Virus record (IMG/VR): IMGVR_UViG_3300023184_000062
Location: 1 to 64,000 of that record
Strand: one strand, 5' to 3'
Length of the DNA stretch: 64,000 nt
Source: a virus
The notes under the pieces were generated by a model, which had not been told where the DNA came from, did not search any database, and saw only the letters and a program-made list of their open reading frames with translations. The position numbers and the translations under genes are program-made. Each line of letters begins with the position of its first letter. Position 1 is the stretch's first letter. Shown piece after piece: positions 33,167-40,621 of the stretch.

Positions 33167-33278
33167 ATATATCACTAACAAATTCAATAGTGTATTTCTT
33201 CCCTACGAGGAAGGGATGATTGAATGGCTAATTGAGAATTATCCATATAGTAAATATGTTGTTGTGGAGGTCGTGTGA
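33156..33278 (+). CDS. 40-residue small protein
   Basis: A short frame with two consecutive ATGs that overlaps the previous gene end by 11 bases; its stop overlaps the next GTG start. The product (RKYITNKFNS...YEEGMIEWLIENYPYSKYVVVEVV) has a plausible mixed fold. Overlaps on both sides support it. Function unknown. Confidence 0.5.
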   Translation: MMRKYITNKFNSVFLPYEEGMIEWLIENYPYSKYVVVEVV

Positions 33279-33457
33279 GAAAACTAATCAAAGAACTTGA
33301 ACCACAATGTTGGGAACACAATGAATTTGGTCTTAATTTTAATTACGAAAAGTTTGCCGAGTTGATTATAAAAGAATGTGCTATTGCAGTAGCCAAAGCC
33401 AATAACCCTCTTGGACGCAATATTGATAAACTATTTGAAATGCACTTTGAAAAATGA
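33275..33457 (+). CDS. Small protein of the AELI-EC paralogue family
   Basis: 60 residues with RKLIKELE, a KFAELIIKECAIAVAKA helix and a final MHFEK, the same layout as the genes at 31.2, 44.0 and 59.9 kb. It starts with GTG eight bases after a GGAGG SD. Function unknown. Confidence 0.6.
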   Translation: MRKLIKELEPQCWEHNEFGLNFNYEKFAELIIKECAIAVAKANNPLGRNIDKLFEMHFEK

Positions 33458-33678
33458 TTGAAATTTTTATACCTGTATTGTTTATGTGCCTAAATGACAA
33501 TTGTAATTTTATGCAATCACAGAATGTTTATAAGTCGGAAGCACAATGCAGATTGTCAATTGATAATCAAAAAAAACACATGCTTGAAGTTGCTAATCAA
33601 GCTGGTCAGCCAAAGATGACTATACTTGAAGGTACTTGTATTAATACGAAAATTGAAAATACAGGAAAGAAAATATGA
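33454..33678 (+). CDS. Small Cys-containing, possibly exported protein
   Basis: 74 residues; the N-terminus IEIFIPVLFMCL is hydrophobic and could be a short signal or anchor, followed by spaced Cys (N-C-N, QC, GTC) that could form disulfides. It resembles in plan the 72-residue product at 58.8-59.0 kb. It is coupled to both neighbours by four-base overlaps. Confidence 0.5.
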   Translation: MIEIFIPVLFMCLNDNCNFMQSQNVYKSEAQCRLSIDNQKKHMLEVANQAGQPKMTILEGTCINTKIENTGKKI

Positions 33679-33956
33679 TTGATTTACATTTCAAACTTAA
33701 CAATCCATGGAGTGAACGTTGGAATTTTCTTTGGTCTAAACATAGAATGATTACCAAATACAAAGCCTGGGAATTAGGTTTATATCGTACAAATAGTATT
33801 GTTGAATTATATTTTCACTATAGAATAAGATGTGACCATGCTGGAGTTAAATTTATGTTCAGTTTATTTGGCTACACTATTGAATTGAATTTATACGATA
33901 CCCGTCATTGGGATTATGATAATAAAACTTGGGGAACATATGCGGAATCAAGCTGA
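33675..33956 (+). CDS. Conserved small phage protein
   Basis: 93 residues, rich in aromatic residues: DLHFKLNNPWSERW, KAWELGLYRTNSIVELYFHY, FGYTIELNLYDTRHWDY. This beta-rich pattern recurs in many phages as a conserved protein of unknown function. It overlaps both neighbours. Confidence 0.6.
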   Translation: MIDLHFKLNNPWSERWNFLWSKHRMITKYKAWELGLYRTNSIVELYFHYRIRCDHAGVKFMFSLFGYTIELNLYDTRHWDYDNKTWGTYAESS

Positions 33957-34233
33957 ATACTTTAAAGAAAATCGTCATGTAGCCAAATATGAATTTGGTG
34001 AACGTATCTTTGGATATTGGAATAGTATTCCATTTGTAGGTACAGTTGGCAATGATACCGTAATCAATGAAACAATTGGGCCACAATACAGTATCCATTT
34101 GGATTTACCAATATGCTTTGAGAATACTACCTATAATGTTATAGTAGACAAACAAAGTAATTTTAAAAAGATTACAAAATTAATAGAAATGGAAGAAGAT
34201 GTCAAAACCACTAATCGCAAAACCCGTCGTTAA
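33940..34233 (+). CDS. Hypothetical phage protein
   Basis: 97 residues with FGERIFGYWNSIPFVGTVGND and a Lys/Arg-rich C-terminal tail. The start is inside the end of the previous gene; an in-frame ATG at 33916 would overlap more. Its end overlaps the next gene by 35 bases. Function unknown. Confidence 0.55.
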   Translation: MRNQAEYFKENRHVAKYEFGERIFGYWNSIPFVGTVGNDTVINETIGPQYSIHLDLPICFENTTYNVIVDKQSNFKKITKLIEMEEDVKTTNRKTRR

Positions 34234-34657
34234 AAATCAATTTTGGATTGTTACTGATGGCAAAGAAAAAGTAGGAAATGTAATTGCTGATGGGTCTGGA
34301 TTTGAAGTAAAACTTAACGGCAGTAAAACTCATTTCAAAAATACTAATGCAATTAAAAAGCAAACTAGTATTCAGTTTGAAACAATTAAAATAGATAAGC
34401 ACAAAAAAGAAGTACCTTTCAACGAATACCCTACTACAAAGAAGGTATTTAACTCTATACTTGATATTAAACGCAAGATCCATCTATTCACAACAACACA
34501 AAAAAGCAAATGCTTTCACGCCGCGGGATGGTATGTACTGTATCAAGGTGACGAACCAGTTGTAACATTCTGTCCTAAATACATCTTTATACAGCGTTAT
34601 GAGTATCTAGGTCCGTTCAAAACAGAGGATGAGGCGAAAAAACTGATAAATATCTAA
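34199..34657 (+). CDS. Conserved phage protein
   Basis: 152 residues, basic, with a beta-rich N-terminal half (FWIVTDGKEKVGNVIADG) and CFHAAGWYVLYQGDEPVVTFCPKYIFIQRYEYLGPF near the end as two related strands. Widely seen as a conserved phage hypothetical. Function unknown. Its stop overlaps the next ATG (TAATG). Confidence 0.6.
   Translation: MSKPLIAKPVVKNQFWIVTDGKEKVGNVIADGSGFEVKLNGSKTHFKNTNAIKKQTSIQFETIKIDKHKKEVPFNEYPTTKKVFNSILDIKRKIHLFTTTQKSKCFHAAGWYVLYQGDEPVVTFCPKYIFIQRYEYLGPFKTEDEAKKLINI
34645..34652 (+). promoter_or_regulatory. Late-type promoter box inside the preceding gene
   Basis: GATAAATA ends four bases before the ATG at 34657; no SD intervenes. It is the same geometry as other leaderless candidates, although the gene is also coupled by TAATG. 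Confidence 0.35.
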
Positions 34658-34857
34658 TGATTCATATCAAACGATTTATTGATAGGGTAGCAAGTATTGA
34701 GAGTAGACAGGGTAAGGATGTGGTTATTCCATTATCTGATGCTAGAGGTTTACGTGATGAATTAGCTAAACTATTGGTAGATCACTATGAAAGTACTGAA
34801 GGAAAGAAGAACACTTCCGAAGTTATTCAAGTTGAACTAGTCGGAGGTAAATTTTAA
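34657..34857 (+). CDS. Small helical phage protein
   Basis: 66 residues: an HIKRFIDRVASIESRQGKDV helix, a SDARGLRDELAKLLVDHYE helix and a final QVELVGGKF strand. The pattern recurs in phage small proteins. It is followed by an inserted endonuclease gene with TAATG overlap. Function unknown. Confidence 0.6.
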   Translation: MIHIKRFIDRVASIESRQGKDVVIPLSDARGLRDELAKLLVDHYESTEGKKNTSEVIQVELVGGKF

Positions 34858-35495
34858 TGAGCAGAACACAAGCATATTTATACAGATGGACACACAAATC
34901 TTCAGGAATGTGGTATGTTGGGTGTCGCACTGCCAAGGGCTGTCATCCCGATGACGGATATTTATGTTCAAGTAATTTAGTTAAACCTTTGTTGTTAGAA
35001 TCTCCCACAGATTGGGATAGAAAAATCTTGTGTATAGCTGATCCAAATTATATTCTAAATTTAGAAACTTTATACTTACATGAAGTAGACGCAAAAAATG
35101 ACCCGTTGAGTTTTAATCAACACAACGGTGATGGCAAATTTATTCTAAGATCACACAGTCAATTAACGAAAAATAAATTTAAAGATGGCAGGATGGCTAA
35201 AGAAAATAATGGATTTTATGGAAAAAAACACACTACCGAATCTATAGAAAAATCTAAAAAAGTCGGGTCTGACAACGGCATGTTTGGAAAATATAACAAG
35301 GATAATCCTAATTTTGGCAAGATTAGATCAGATGAATCTAAAATCAAATATAGTTTATCTAAAGTAGGAAACAAACATCCGTCTAAAAATACAAAAAATC
35401 ACAAAGTATGCGAACATTGTGGATTGACAATCACCCTGCCTACAAATTATACTCGGTGGCACGGAGAAAAATGTAAAAGGAATACTAATGTCTAG
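34857..35495 (+). CDS. GIY-YIG homing endonuclease with NUMOD3 repeats
   Basis: The N-terminal domain has AYLYRWTHKSSGMWYVGCR (GIY and YVG strands) and a conserved Arg/Glu set. The middle has NUMOD3-type repeats (NNGFYGKKHTTE, DNGMFGKYNKDNPNFGKI) that bind DNA. The C-terminus has a zinc finger (CEHCG...HGEKC). This matches free-standing Seg-type homing enzymes of T4-like phages. Its first codons are similar to those of the following gene (ATG-x3-AGAACACAA), as if it entered at that start codon. Confidence 0.88.
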   Translation: MSRTQAYLYRWTHKSSGMWYVGCRTAKGCHPDDGYLCSSNLVKPLLLESPTDWDRKILCIADPNYILNLETLYLHEVDAKNDPLSFNQHNGDGKFILRSHSQLTKNKFKDGRMAKENNGFYGKKHTTESIEKSKKVGSDNGMFGKYNKDNPNFGKIRSDESKIKYSLSKVGNKHPSKNTKNHKVCEHCGLTITLPTNYTRWHGEKCKRNTNV

Positions 35496-35781
35496 AACAC
35501 AACCAAAAATTCTGCTAGAAATCGTAGATAAGAACACATACAAATGTGACCAAATTGTAGAAGCTGCGGGAATATGGGCCATTATGTTTGAAGGACAACC
35601 AATCAATTTAAAGTCACAACACTATCAAGATCCAGATGCCACTCCCAAGTATAAGAAAACAAGTTTCAGTAATCCTGGACATGCACGTAATCTTTGTCGC
35701 AAACTAAACACACAATTTAAAACAGATAAATTTACAGTCGTGTTTATGAATAATGGTACTACTGTGTACCCAGATGAGTGA
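35488..35781 (+). CDS. Conserved phage protein
   Basis: 97 residues: MSRTQPKILLEIVDKNTYK, AAGIWAIMFEGQPINLKS and a final FTVVFMNNGTTVYPDE strand. It is a conserved phage hypothetical without known function. The start follows an AAAGGAA SD inside the end of the homing endonuclease gene. Confidence 0.6.
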   Translation: MSRTQPKILLEIVDKNTYKCDQIVEAAGIWAIMFEGQPINLKSQHYQDPDATPKYKKTSFSNPGHARNLCRKLNTQFKTDKFTVVFMNNGTTVYPDE

Positions 35782-36163
35782 TAGAAAAAAACTAAAGTAC
35801 ACTATCACTAGAGCAGTTATGGATCAACTGCCTAGCAACAATATCCCAATTGAGACAATCATAAGTGATTGGTGGTTCACCAAATCAGGTGACAGCCTGC
35901 GCCTGACTCCCCAGGGCGATATAAAATTCAAAGAAGCACAGATAGAATATTTTGACCTACCAGTTAAAGTTAAGAAAACTAATTGGTATAAGTTTTTAAC
36001 TGAATGTAATAGAAAAATTAAATGTCCATATTACTTTAGTGTAAATAAAGGTGGAGAAACAAAAGAACCCTTTATCAGATTGTACGATAGTAAGATAGCA
36101 ATGATGCTAGCACTATATGGTGATATAGAAAGTTATTTAGAATCAGTGAGGATACGACAATGA
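35774..36163 (+). CDS. Conserved phage protein
   Basis: 129 residues, basic, with KLKYTITRAVMDQLP at the start and IEYFDLPVKVKKTNWYKFLTECN in the middle. The start overlaps the previous stop; the end overlaps the next start (ATGA). No function is recognised. Confidence 0.6.
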   Translation: MSDRKKLKYTITRAVMDQLPSNNIPIETIISDWWFTKSGDSLRLTPQGDIKFKEAQIEYFDLPVKVKKTNWYKFLTECNRKIKCPYYFSVNKGGETKEPFIRLYDSKIAMMLALYGDIESYLESVRIRQ

Positions 36164-36333
36164 CAGAAGAAAAGAAAAGCAAAAATCCATTTATAGCAAT
36201 GGCACAAGAAGCTAAAAAGAAAAACGCAGCAAATCCAGGATTGGGTAAGGCTCCTAAAAGTCAAGGACCTAAGGCAAATACTAAGGGATTTGGTGGAGCA
36301 AATGTTACACGTAGAGCAGGTCGCGGTGGTTAA
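36160..36333 (+). CDS. 57-residue basic Gly-rich protein
   Basis: A short gene coupled to the preceding one by ATGA. The product has a Lys-rich N-terminus (TEEKKSKNPF), repeated Lys/Asn/Gly segments and ends NVTRRAGRGG, suggesting nucleic-acid binding or a disordered virion peptide. Its stop overlaps the stop of the convergent minus-strand gene. Confidence 0.6.
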   Translation: MTEEKKSKNPFIAMAQEAKKKNAANPGLGKAPKSQGPKANTKGFGGANVTRRAGRGG

Positions 36334-36824
36334 TACCACTCACCTTCATTACGCATACGTTTAATAAAAGACAAGTAATTACTACATACACCGAAACAAC
36401 GTAGGTGTACTGTACTGTACATACCTCTATCCTGTATCTCGGGTAGAAATATAACACTAGAATTATCTATCGCAACAGTTCCGGGAGTAATGATTTTACC
36501 ATTACTTGCTGTTACCGGAGTACTTTCAGTATCAGTAGGGAACCAAAAGTAATTTGGATATAACTTGCTAGGTTGAGTAACTATCCAATCTTGCATTTCA
36601 GTATTCATAGCATTTAACCAAAACCGAGGACCTTGCAAGTATTTTTCGGTCACTTGTGTTATGGGTTGATTCACACCCAAATATAGTATTCCACTTTCAC
36701 GCCAAACATTGACCATAGTGCTGAATCCAGCATTCATTGATTTGGTTATTTGTTTTGGGGTAGCAGCATCTTCAAAATTGGTGCCGTCATAGATTCCCTG
36801 ATAGGATATATATTGTAAACGCAT
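36330..36824 (-). CDS. GDPD-like protein, probably inactive
   Basis: The 164-residue protein shows the order seen in glycerophosphodiester-phosphodiesterase-like proteins: AGFSTMVNVW, LYLGVNQP, a W(L)NAMN segment, FWFPTDTESTPVT, then PGTVA and VIFLPE. In active relatives the equivalent sites read E-x-D and LGHDEP; here Met/Asn and Val-Asn-Gln replace them, so metal binding is unlikely. The resemblance is by eye and moderate. It is a lone minus-strand gene, convergent with its left neighbour and with its own TAAATA box. Confidence 0.5.
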   Translation of the reverse strand: MRLQYISYQGIYDGTNFEDAATPKQITKSMNAGFSTMVNVWRESGILYLGVNQPITQVTEKYLQGPRFWLNAMNTEMQDWIVTQPSKLYPNYFWFPTDTESTPVTASNGKIITPGTVAIDNSSVIFLPEIQDRGMYSTVHLRCFGVCSNYLSFIKRMRNEGEWY

Positions 36825-36828
36825 TTAG

Positions 36829-36836
36829 TATTTAGT
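36829..36836 (-). promoter_or_regulatory. Late-type promoter box on the minus strand
   Basis: Read on the minus strand, ACTAAATA is followed by four bases and then the ATG of the 164-residue gene, with no SD. This is an independent, opposite-strand case of the leaderless geometry. Confidence 0.5.
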
Positions 36837-36874
36837 CTTGTCAACGGAAGTACGGTCTGCCGCGTTAAATATAT

Positions 36875-37045
36875 ATGCAAGACAAAAATCAACTTGATGA
36901 CTACGAAACGAAACAGGATAAAAATGAATCGTTTCAGGAACAGTATTTGCCCACTAGTTATGATTGGAGATTATCCAATTGTGATGAAAGGCGTAGTGTT
37001 CCGTGTAAGATCAAAGATGAATATGTTAAGCATAAATTTCATTAA
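36875..37045 (+). CDS. 56-residue hydrophilic protein
   Basis: An open frame starting three bases after a GTTAAATA box, without SD. The product is charged and polar (QDKNQLDDYETKQDKNES) with two Cys. No homology is recognised; it is supported by the promoter box and by filling the gap between a divergent gene and the next SD-preceded gene. Confidence 0.4.
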   Translation: MQDKNQLDDYETKQDKNESFQEQYLPTSYDWRLSNCDERRSVPCKIKDEYVKHKFH

Positions 37046-37064
37046 CACTAAAAGGAAACTTAAA

Positions 37065-37334
37065 ATGAAAAAAATCGCTACTCTTATCGCTACTTTGTTA
37101 ACTACTGCTGCTTTTGCAACTGAACCTGCTAAGACTCCTGCTGCACCGGCTGCTCCTGCTGTAACTGCTTCTGCTCCTGCTAAGGAAGAAATGAAGTTAG
37201 CCAAGAAGAAGGAGGACAAAAAGGCTGATGCCACCAAAAGTGCTAAGCCAGCTAAACCTGCCCAAGACAAAACGGCTACAGCTAAAACTGAGCCTGCAAA
37301 ACCAGCAGCGCCAGCAGTACCCGCTACTAAGTAA
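37065..37334 (+). CDS. Secreted Ala/Pro/Lys-rich small protein
   Basis: 89 residues. A signal peptide (KKIATLIATLLTTAAFA) is followed by a low-complexity Ala/Pro/Lys-rich chain (AKTPAAPAAPA, KLAKKKEDKKA). It is probably periplasmic, like small exported Ala/Lys-rich proteins of proteobacteria. The ATG follows an AAAAGGAAA SD. Role unknown. Confidence 0.65.
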   Translation: MKKIATLIATLLTTAAFATEPAKTPAAPAAPAVTASAPAKEEMKLAKKKEDKKADATKSAKPAKPAQDKTATAKTEPAKPAAPAVPATK

Positions 37335-37539
37335 TACAATAATAGAGGAGGATGATGACGATGATGGTCCAGAAGAATTGGATTATCATCGTGCATATGG
37401 TCGTCCTAAGGTTTACTATGTAGATGAAAAAGTTATAGATTTAGGTGATGACCCATTATCTGATTATGTAACTGTCAGGTTAGCCCTTTCCAGAGCAAAA
37501 GCCTTGCTAAAATATAGAGAAACCTATACAATTGTATAA
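37228..37539 (+). CDS. Conserved phage protein, start uncertain
   Basis: The C-terminal part (from about 37342) has an acidic run and GPEELDYHRAYGRPKVYYVDEKV, which looks like real, conserved coding sequence. The frame has no good start after the previous gene: the ATG at 37228 would overlap the Ala/Pro-rich gene by about 107 bases and gives an unlike Gln/Leu-rich N-terminus. A GAGGAGG SD at about 37346 is followed by ATGs in another frame. A non-standard start, a frameshift or 5' erosion are all possible. Confidence 0.5.
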   Translation: MPPKVLSQLNLPKTKRLQLKLSLQNQQRQQYPLLSNTIIEEDDDDDGPEELDYHRAYGRPKVYYVDEKVIDLGDDPLSDYVTVRLALSRAKALLKYRETYTIV

Positions 37540-37547
37540 ATACAGTT

Positions 37548-37571
37548 AAGAGTTCTGTTTTAAAAACTCTT
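37548..37571 (+). terminator. AT-rich hairpin
   Basis: AAGAGTT pairs with AACTCTT over a ten-base loop ending in A/T bases. It may terminate the preceding small genes. Confidence 0.35.
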
Positions 37572-37594
37572 TAACACACTTACACGGAGAATAT

Positions 37595-37768
37595 ATGTTA
37601 AACCACTTAGCGGGCTATTTTTGTAGCCTACTCAATAACTTCAGCAGACCACAAACTTATGGCTCTGCATTAGAAGAATACATTGTTAGACATGCACCCC
37701 AAAATGCATGTGATGTAGACCGTCTCACCCGTCAATTTGAAATACAACAATCTGGTAGAGGATGGTAA
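37595..37768 (+). CDS. 57-residue small protein
   Basis: A short gene with a CGGAGAA SD. The product has a Leu/Asn N-terminus, an EEYIVRHAP segment, DVDRLTRQFEIQQ helix and ends GRGW. The helix pattern (D-x-x-(R)-L-x-R-x-(F/Y)-E) recalls small DUF3563-type proteins of proteobacteria, tentatively. The next micro-gene starts two bases after its stop. Confidence 0.5.
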   Translation: MLNHLAGYFCSLLNNFSRPQTYGSALEEYIVRHAPQNACDVDRLTRQFEIQQSGRGW

Positions 37769-37770
37769 TC

Positions 37771-37905
37771 ATGCAAGTATTAAAAGCAATATACAATTTT
37801 TTTGGTGCTATGAGACAGGCAAGAGCAGCCTCAACATTAGCACACAATGGAGATCATAAAGGCGCACGTAAACTTATTATGTCTGACTTTAAGGGCTGGA
37901 TCTAA
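37771..37905 (+). CDS. 44-residue small protein
   Basis: Short gene two bases after the preceding stop. The product is a basic amphipathic helix (IYNFFGAMRQARAASTLAHNG) followed by ARKLIMSDFKGW, loosely like host DUF1127-type small proteins. Function unknown. Confidence 0.45.
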   Translation: MQVLKAIYNFFGAMRQARAASTLAHNGDHKGARKLIMSDFKGWI

Positions 37906-37937
37906 TAACTAAATAACATACTAACAAAGGATCCATT

Positions 37938-38183
37938 ATGTTTACACCTGATTTTTATATAGAAATGTTCCAGACCTCAAAAAGGATGGCAACTAACCAA
38001 ATTTTCAAAGACGAGAGATTAAATAAGGTCGCCAACGACTTTATAGATGCCCAAACAGTATTTGCAAAGATGATGGCAAAGAATACAATAGAGATGTTAA
38101 CTTATGCTGCTGACAGCATGAGTAAAACAATTTATCCTCAAGGTGAGGATGAAACAGTCAAGGCAAAGACTGAGAAAAAATAA
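37938..38183 (+). CDS. Small helical protein, phasin-like
   Basis: 81 residues, helical: FIEAQ-like FIDAQTVFAKMMAKNTIEML resembles the amphipathic helices of phasins, proteins that coat storage granules. A TAAATA box lies about 25 bases upstream and an AAAGGA SD precedes the ATG. The phasin similarity is weak; function uncertain. Confidence 0.5.
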   Translation: MFTPDFYIEMFQTSKRMATNQIFKDERLNKVANDFIDAQTVFAKMMAKNTIEMLTYAADSMSKTIYPQGEDETVKAKTEKK

Positions 38184-38220
38184 GCTATTCACACACCGAC
38201 ATTAACACAAGGAGATTATT

Positions 38221-38493
38221 ATGTCAGATTTCACACCAAAATTACCCGAAGTAAAATTCAACAAGAACGGTTACGAGATTCGTACCGAAATTTTAGATAT
38301 GGCCAAAGGTCTTGTTTCAGAGGAATACCATTCCAAGTTTCAAGGTTGGGAAATGTCAGTTGCCAGAGATGAAAAGACTGGTAAACTAGTTACCACAGTA
38401 GGTATGCCCGAATTCCCAGGTCTAGACAAGATTTTGGAAACTGCTGAAAAGATGTATGCGTTTGTAAACCAAAACACAACTTCTAAGAAGTAA
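38221..38493 (+). CDS. Conserved small phage protein
   Basis: 90 residues with FNKNGYEIRTEILDMAKGLV, FQGWEMS and a helical C-terminal region. This NKNGYEIR-x-x-(I/L)L pattern recurs in small proteins of T4-like marine phages. It has a good AAGGAG SD. Function unknown. A GC-rich hairpin follows its stop. Confidence 0.6.
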   Translation: MSDFTPKLPEVKFNKNGYEIRTEILDMAKGLVSEEYHSKFQGWEMSVARDEKTGKLVTTVGMPEFPGLDKILETAEKMYAFVNQNTTSKK

Positions 38494-38510
38494 TTCTTTT
38501 ACACACCGTA

Positions 38511-38530
38511 ATGCCCCTTAATTGGGGCGT
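38511..38530 (+). terminator. Rho-independent-type hairpin
   Basis: GCCCC (38513-38517) pairs with GGGGC (38524-38528) over TTAATT, extended by wobble and A-T pairs. It is the most GC-rich hairpin in this region, placed between two transcription units; the U-run is short. Confidence 0.55.
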
Positions 38531-38537
38531 TCCTACC

Positions 38538-38566
38538 TTGACAATAAATCTATTGTGTGATATACT
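38538..38566 (+). promoter_or_regulatory. Sigma-70 promoter of the FG-GAP lipoprotein gene
   Basis: TTGACA, 17-base spacer, TATACT, directly after the hairpin. Confidence 0.75.
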
Positions 38567-38595
38567 AACGTATATTGTATAACTATGGGTAACCC

Positions 38596-40080
38596 ATGAA
38601 AAAACTTTTATTGTTGTTGTCAGTTGTAATTGCGGGGTGTGGCGGGGGTGGTAATAGTAATACTACACCATCGTCGCCAAGTATTGCTGCACAGGGAGCC
38701 CTAATCTCCCCTGATCCGGCATTATTTTCAAATACTCCAATATTATTACCAGACCTTAAAGCCAAGTATGATGCACTTTGTGGTAGTAATGTTAATGTAC
38801 AAACTGCAATACCAATTGATTTAAACAATGACGGCAAACTAGATTTAGTATTTGATTTATGGTGCAATCACAAACCAGCGGGTGAATACTATGTAGGACC
38901 AGTACCCAACACATTGGTAGCATTTATTCAAACTTCACCTGGCGTATTTCAAGATAAAACAAAAGATATTTTTGGATCCGATGTAGTTGATATCGGCGGT
39001 AAAAACTACGGGTATATAGTTACTGATTTGAATGGTGATGGATATGATGACCTGGTTATGTCGTGCGATAGAGAGGACGGCAGAATCACTAATGATTATA
39101 GTTTTTCCAGTAATATGAATTGTCAAACTGTTTCTTTTATAAGCGATGGAAGGGGGAAATACAATAAAGTTTCTTTTGGAAATACATTATGGGGAGATGA
39201 TATTAAACTAATAAAAGATAAAAATGGCAATAAACAAATTATATTATTACCAGCTGATAGTTCACCTGAGGCATGGACATACAATGGTCAATGGAATAGA
39301 GTTCCGGGATATGAATGGCTACAAAAAAATCCAGTGTTTATTCAATCAACAAATTCAAACTCTACAACTACAATTATTAACAAATATTCTAATGGACAAA
39401 AATTAGAAATATGGAATAGTTTAAATGATGTGTGGAGTAAACTATTGGATTATTTTTATCTCTCACCTACTACAATATTACTCACAAACAGTTCAATGAA
39501 TACAACTACTACCTCTATATTTAGGATTGATAATACTGATTATATTGATTACGGTGGTTTATATGAGGGATGCGCTTTAAAAAGAACAAAAGACGGACCA
39601 ACCGAAGTACTATATTCATTTGTGGGAGGTACAATTCAGGGAGGATATACTGGTCAAACATTAACTGACACATGGAAACCACCAATCGTAAAATTAATGT
39701 CATTGGGGGTGACTACTCAAAATTTAAATATATCACCAGTGACATTAAATACAGACCAGATAGATTCAAACTTTTATCATATGACCTGCCAGGATTTAAA
39801 TAACGACGGTATGGATGATGTATTAATAAGAACAACTGGCACTCCATTAATTTATGTAAATAATGGACAAGGTAAATTTGGAAAAGTTAATTCTAATATA
39901 ATACCAAAAGCACCTATAGGAGCAGCACATATCTATGTAGATATTGACGGAGATGGAATTAAGGATTTGTTATATTTCCCAATTGATAGATGGCAATTTG
40001 GTAATTATACTAAGGTTCAGTTCTTGCTATACAGGGGAAATAGAGCAATAAAGCAAGATGATTTGGTTTTTGCTAACTAA
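38596..40080 (+). CDS. FG-GAP/VCBS-repeat lipoprotein
   Basis: 494 residues. The N-terminus is a lipoprotein signal with lipobox VIAGC (Cys about 15), followed by a Gly/Ser/Thr linker. Four calcium-loop segments DLNNDGKLDLVF, DLNGDGYDDLVM, DLNNDGMDDVLI and DIDGDGIKDLLY are typical of FG-GAP/VCBS beta-propeller blades. It should sit in the host outer membrane or periplasm face. It has its own promoter and terminator, a one-gene cassette. Phage-encoded lipoproteins often block superinfection; that role is a guess here. Confidence 0.82.
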   Translation: MKKLLLLLSVVIAGCGGGGNSNTTPSSPSIAAQGALISPDPALFSNTPILLPDLKAKYDALCGSNVNVQTAIPIDLNNDGKLDLVFDLWCNHKPAGEYYVGPVPNTLVAFIQTSPGVFQDKTKDIFGSDVVDIGGKNYGYIVTDLNGDGYDDLVMSCDREDGRITNDYSFSSNMNCQTVSFISDGRGKYNKVSFGNTLWGDDIKLIKDKNGNKQIILLPADSSPEAWTYNGQWNRVPGYEWLQKNPVFIQSTNSNSTTTIINKYSNGQKLEIWNSLNDVWSKLLDYFYLSPTTILLTNSSMNTTTTSIFRIDNTDYIDYGGLYEGCALKRTKDGPTEVLYSFVGGTIQGGYTGQTLTDTWKPPIVKLMSLGVTTQNLNISPVTLNTDQIDSNFYHMTCQDLNNDGMDDVLIRTTGTPLIYVNNGQGKFGKVNSNIIPKAPIGAAHIYVDIDGDGIKDLLYFPIDRWQFGNYTKVQFLLYRGNRAIKQDDLVFAN

Positions 40081-40103
40081 TTTTGCTTAAAAATTAAGCA
40101 AAA
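40081..40103 (+). terminator. AT-rich 10-bp hairpin before a promoter
   Basis: TTTTGCTTAA, loop AAA, TTAAGCAAAA, followed by more A. It begins one base after the lipoprotein stop and ends just before the next -35, like the hairpins at 28404 and 58170. Confidence 0.55.
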
Positions 40104-40108
40104 AAAGG

Positions 40109-40137
40109 TTGACATTAATTGGATTTGGGTATATAAT
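40109..40137 (+). promoter_or_regulatory. Promoter of the repeated TTTGGGTATATAAT module
   Basis: TTGACA, 17-base spacer ending TTTGGGTA, TATAAT, then TCTTAGACAGT and an ACGGAG SD. The same module recurs at 58453, 59003 and 59386 (and partly 58198). Confidence 0.85.
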
Positions 40138-40170
40138 AGAATCTTAGACAGTAAACAAACGGAGTTAATT

Positions 40171-40398
40171 ATGAATCTCAATATCAACGATGCAATTTCT
40201 TGGACTAGTGCTGCCGGCGACCTGTCAGGTTATATCTCTAATATTTGTCTCAATCTCAATGCTGCTAATCAAGTTGTGCCCTGGATTGATGTTACATATA
40301 TGCACGAAAACGGCCGTGAATGTAGTGTCCGTCTTTGCGCTACTGAATCAAATCTCAAGGCAATGCGTGTTGCTAAACTTAACGCTGAAACTGTTTAA
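40171..40398 (+). CDS. Small hypothetical early-type protein
   Basis: 75 residues with an Asn/Ala-rich N-terminal half (ISNICLNLNAANQVVPW) and a RECSVRLCATESNLKAMRVAKL helix. First gene after a strong module promoter. No family is recognised. Confidence 0.55.
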   Translation: MNLNINDAISWTSAAGDLSGYISNICLNLNAANQVVPWIDVTYMHENGRECSVRLCATESNLKAMRVAKLNAETV

Positions 40399-40408
40399 GG
40401 AGTAAATT

Positions 40409-40606
40409 ATGGCAATCGTACACAATGTTCAAATGTACCCTGTATATGAAGGTCATATCAATGACCACAAGATCCTGACTGAGCGTGAGTTTACCGCCTA
40501 TCAGGATGCTATTGACTATGTGGAGTTCTTTAACTCAACGGGAGCCCAGGGAGTCATTGCTGTCTACACTGGTGCCATTGATACAGTCTCCGGTGAAAAT
40601 CTATAA
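40409..40606 (+). CDS. Small hypothetical early-type protein
   Basis: 65 residues, mixed alpha/beta (YPVYEGHINDHKILTEREF; AIDYVEFFNSTGAQGVIAVYTG). SD AAGGAG precedes. Function unknown. Confidence 0.55.
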   Translation: MAIVHNVQMYPVYEGHINDHKILTEREFTAYQDAIDYVEFFNSTGAQGVIAVYTGAIDTVSGENL

Positions 40607-40621
40607 ACTAAAGGAATTGTA

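Noticed and set aside
37354-37425. Short frame starting ATGATGACGATG after GAGGAGG
   Set aside because: It gives only a 23-residue product without sensible composition, while the other frame there looks conserved.
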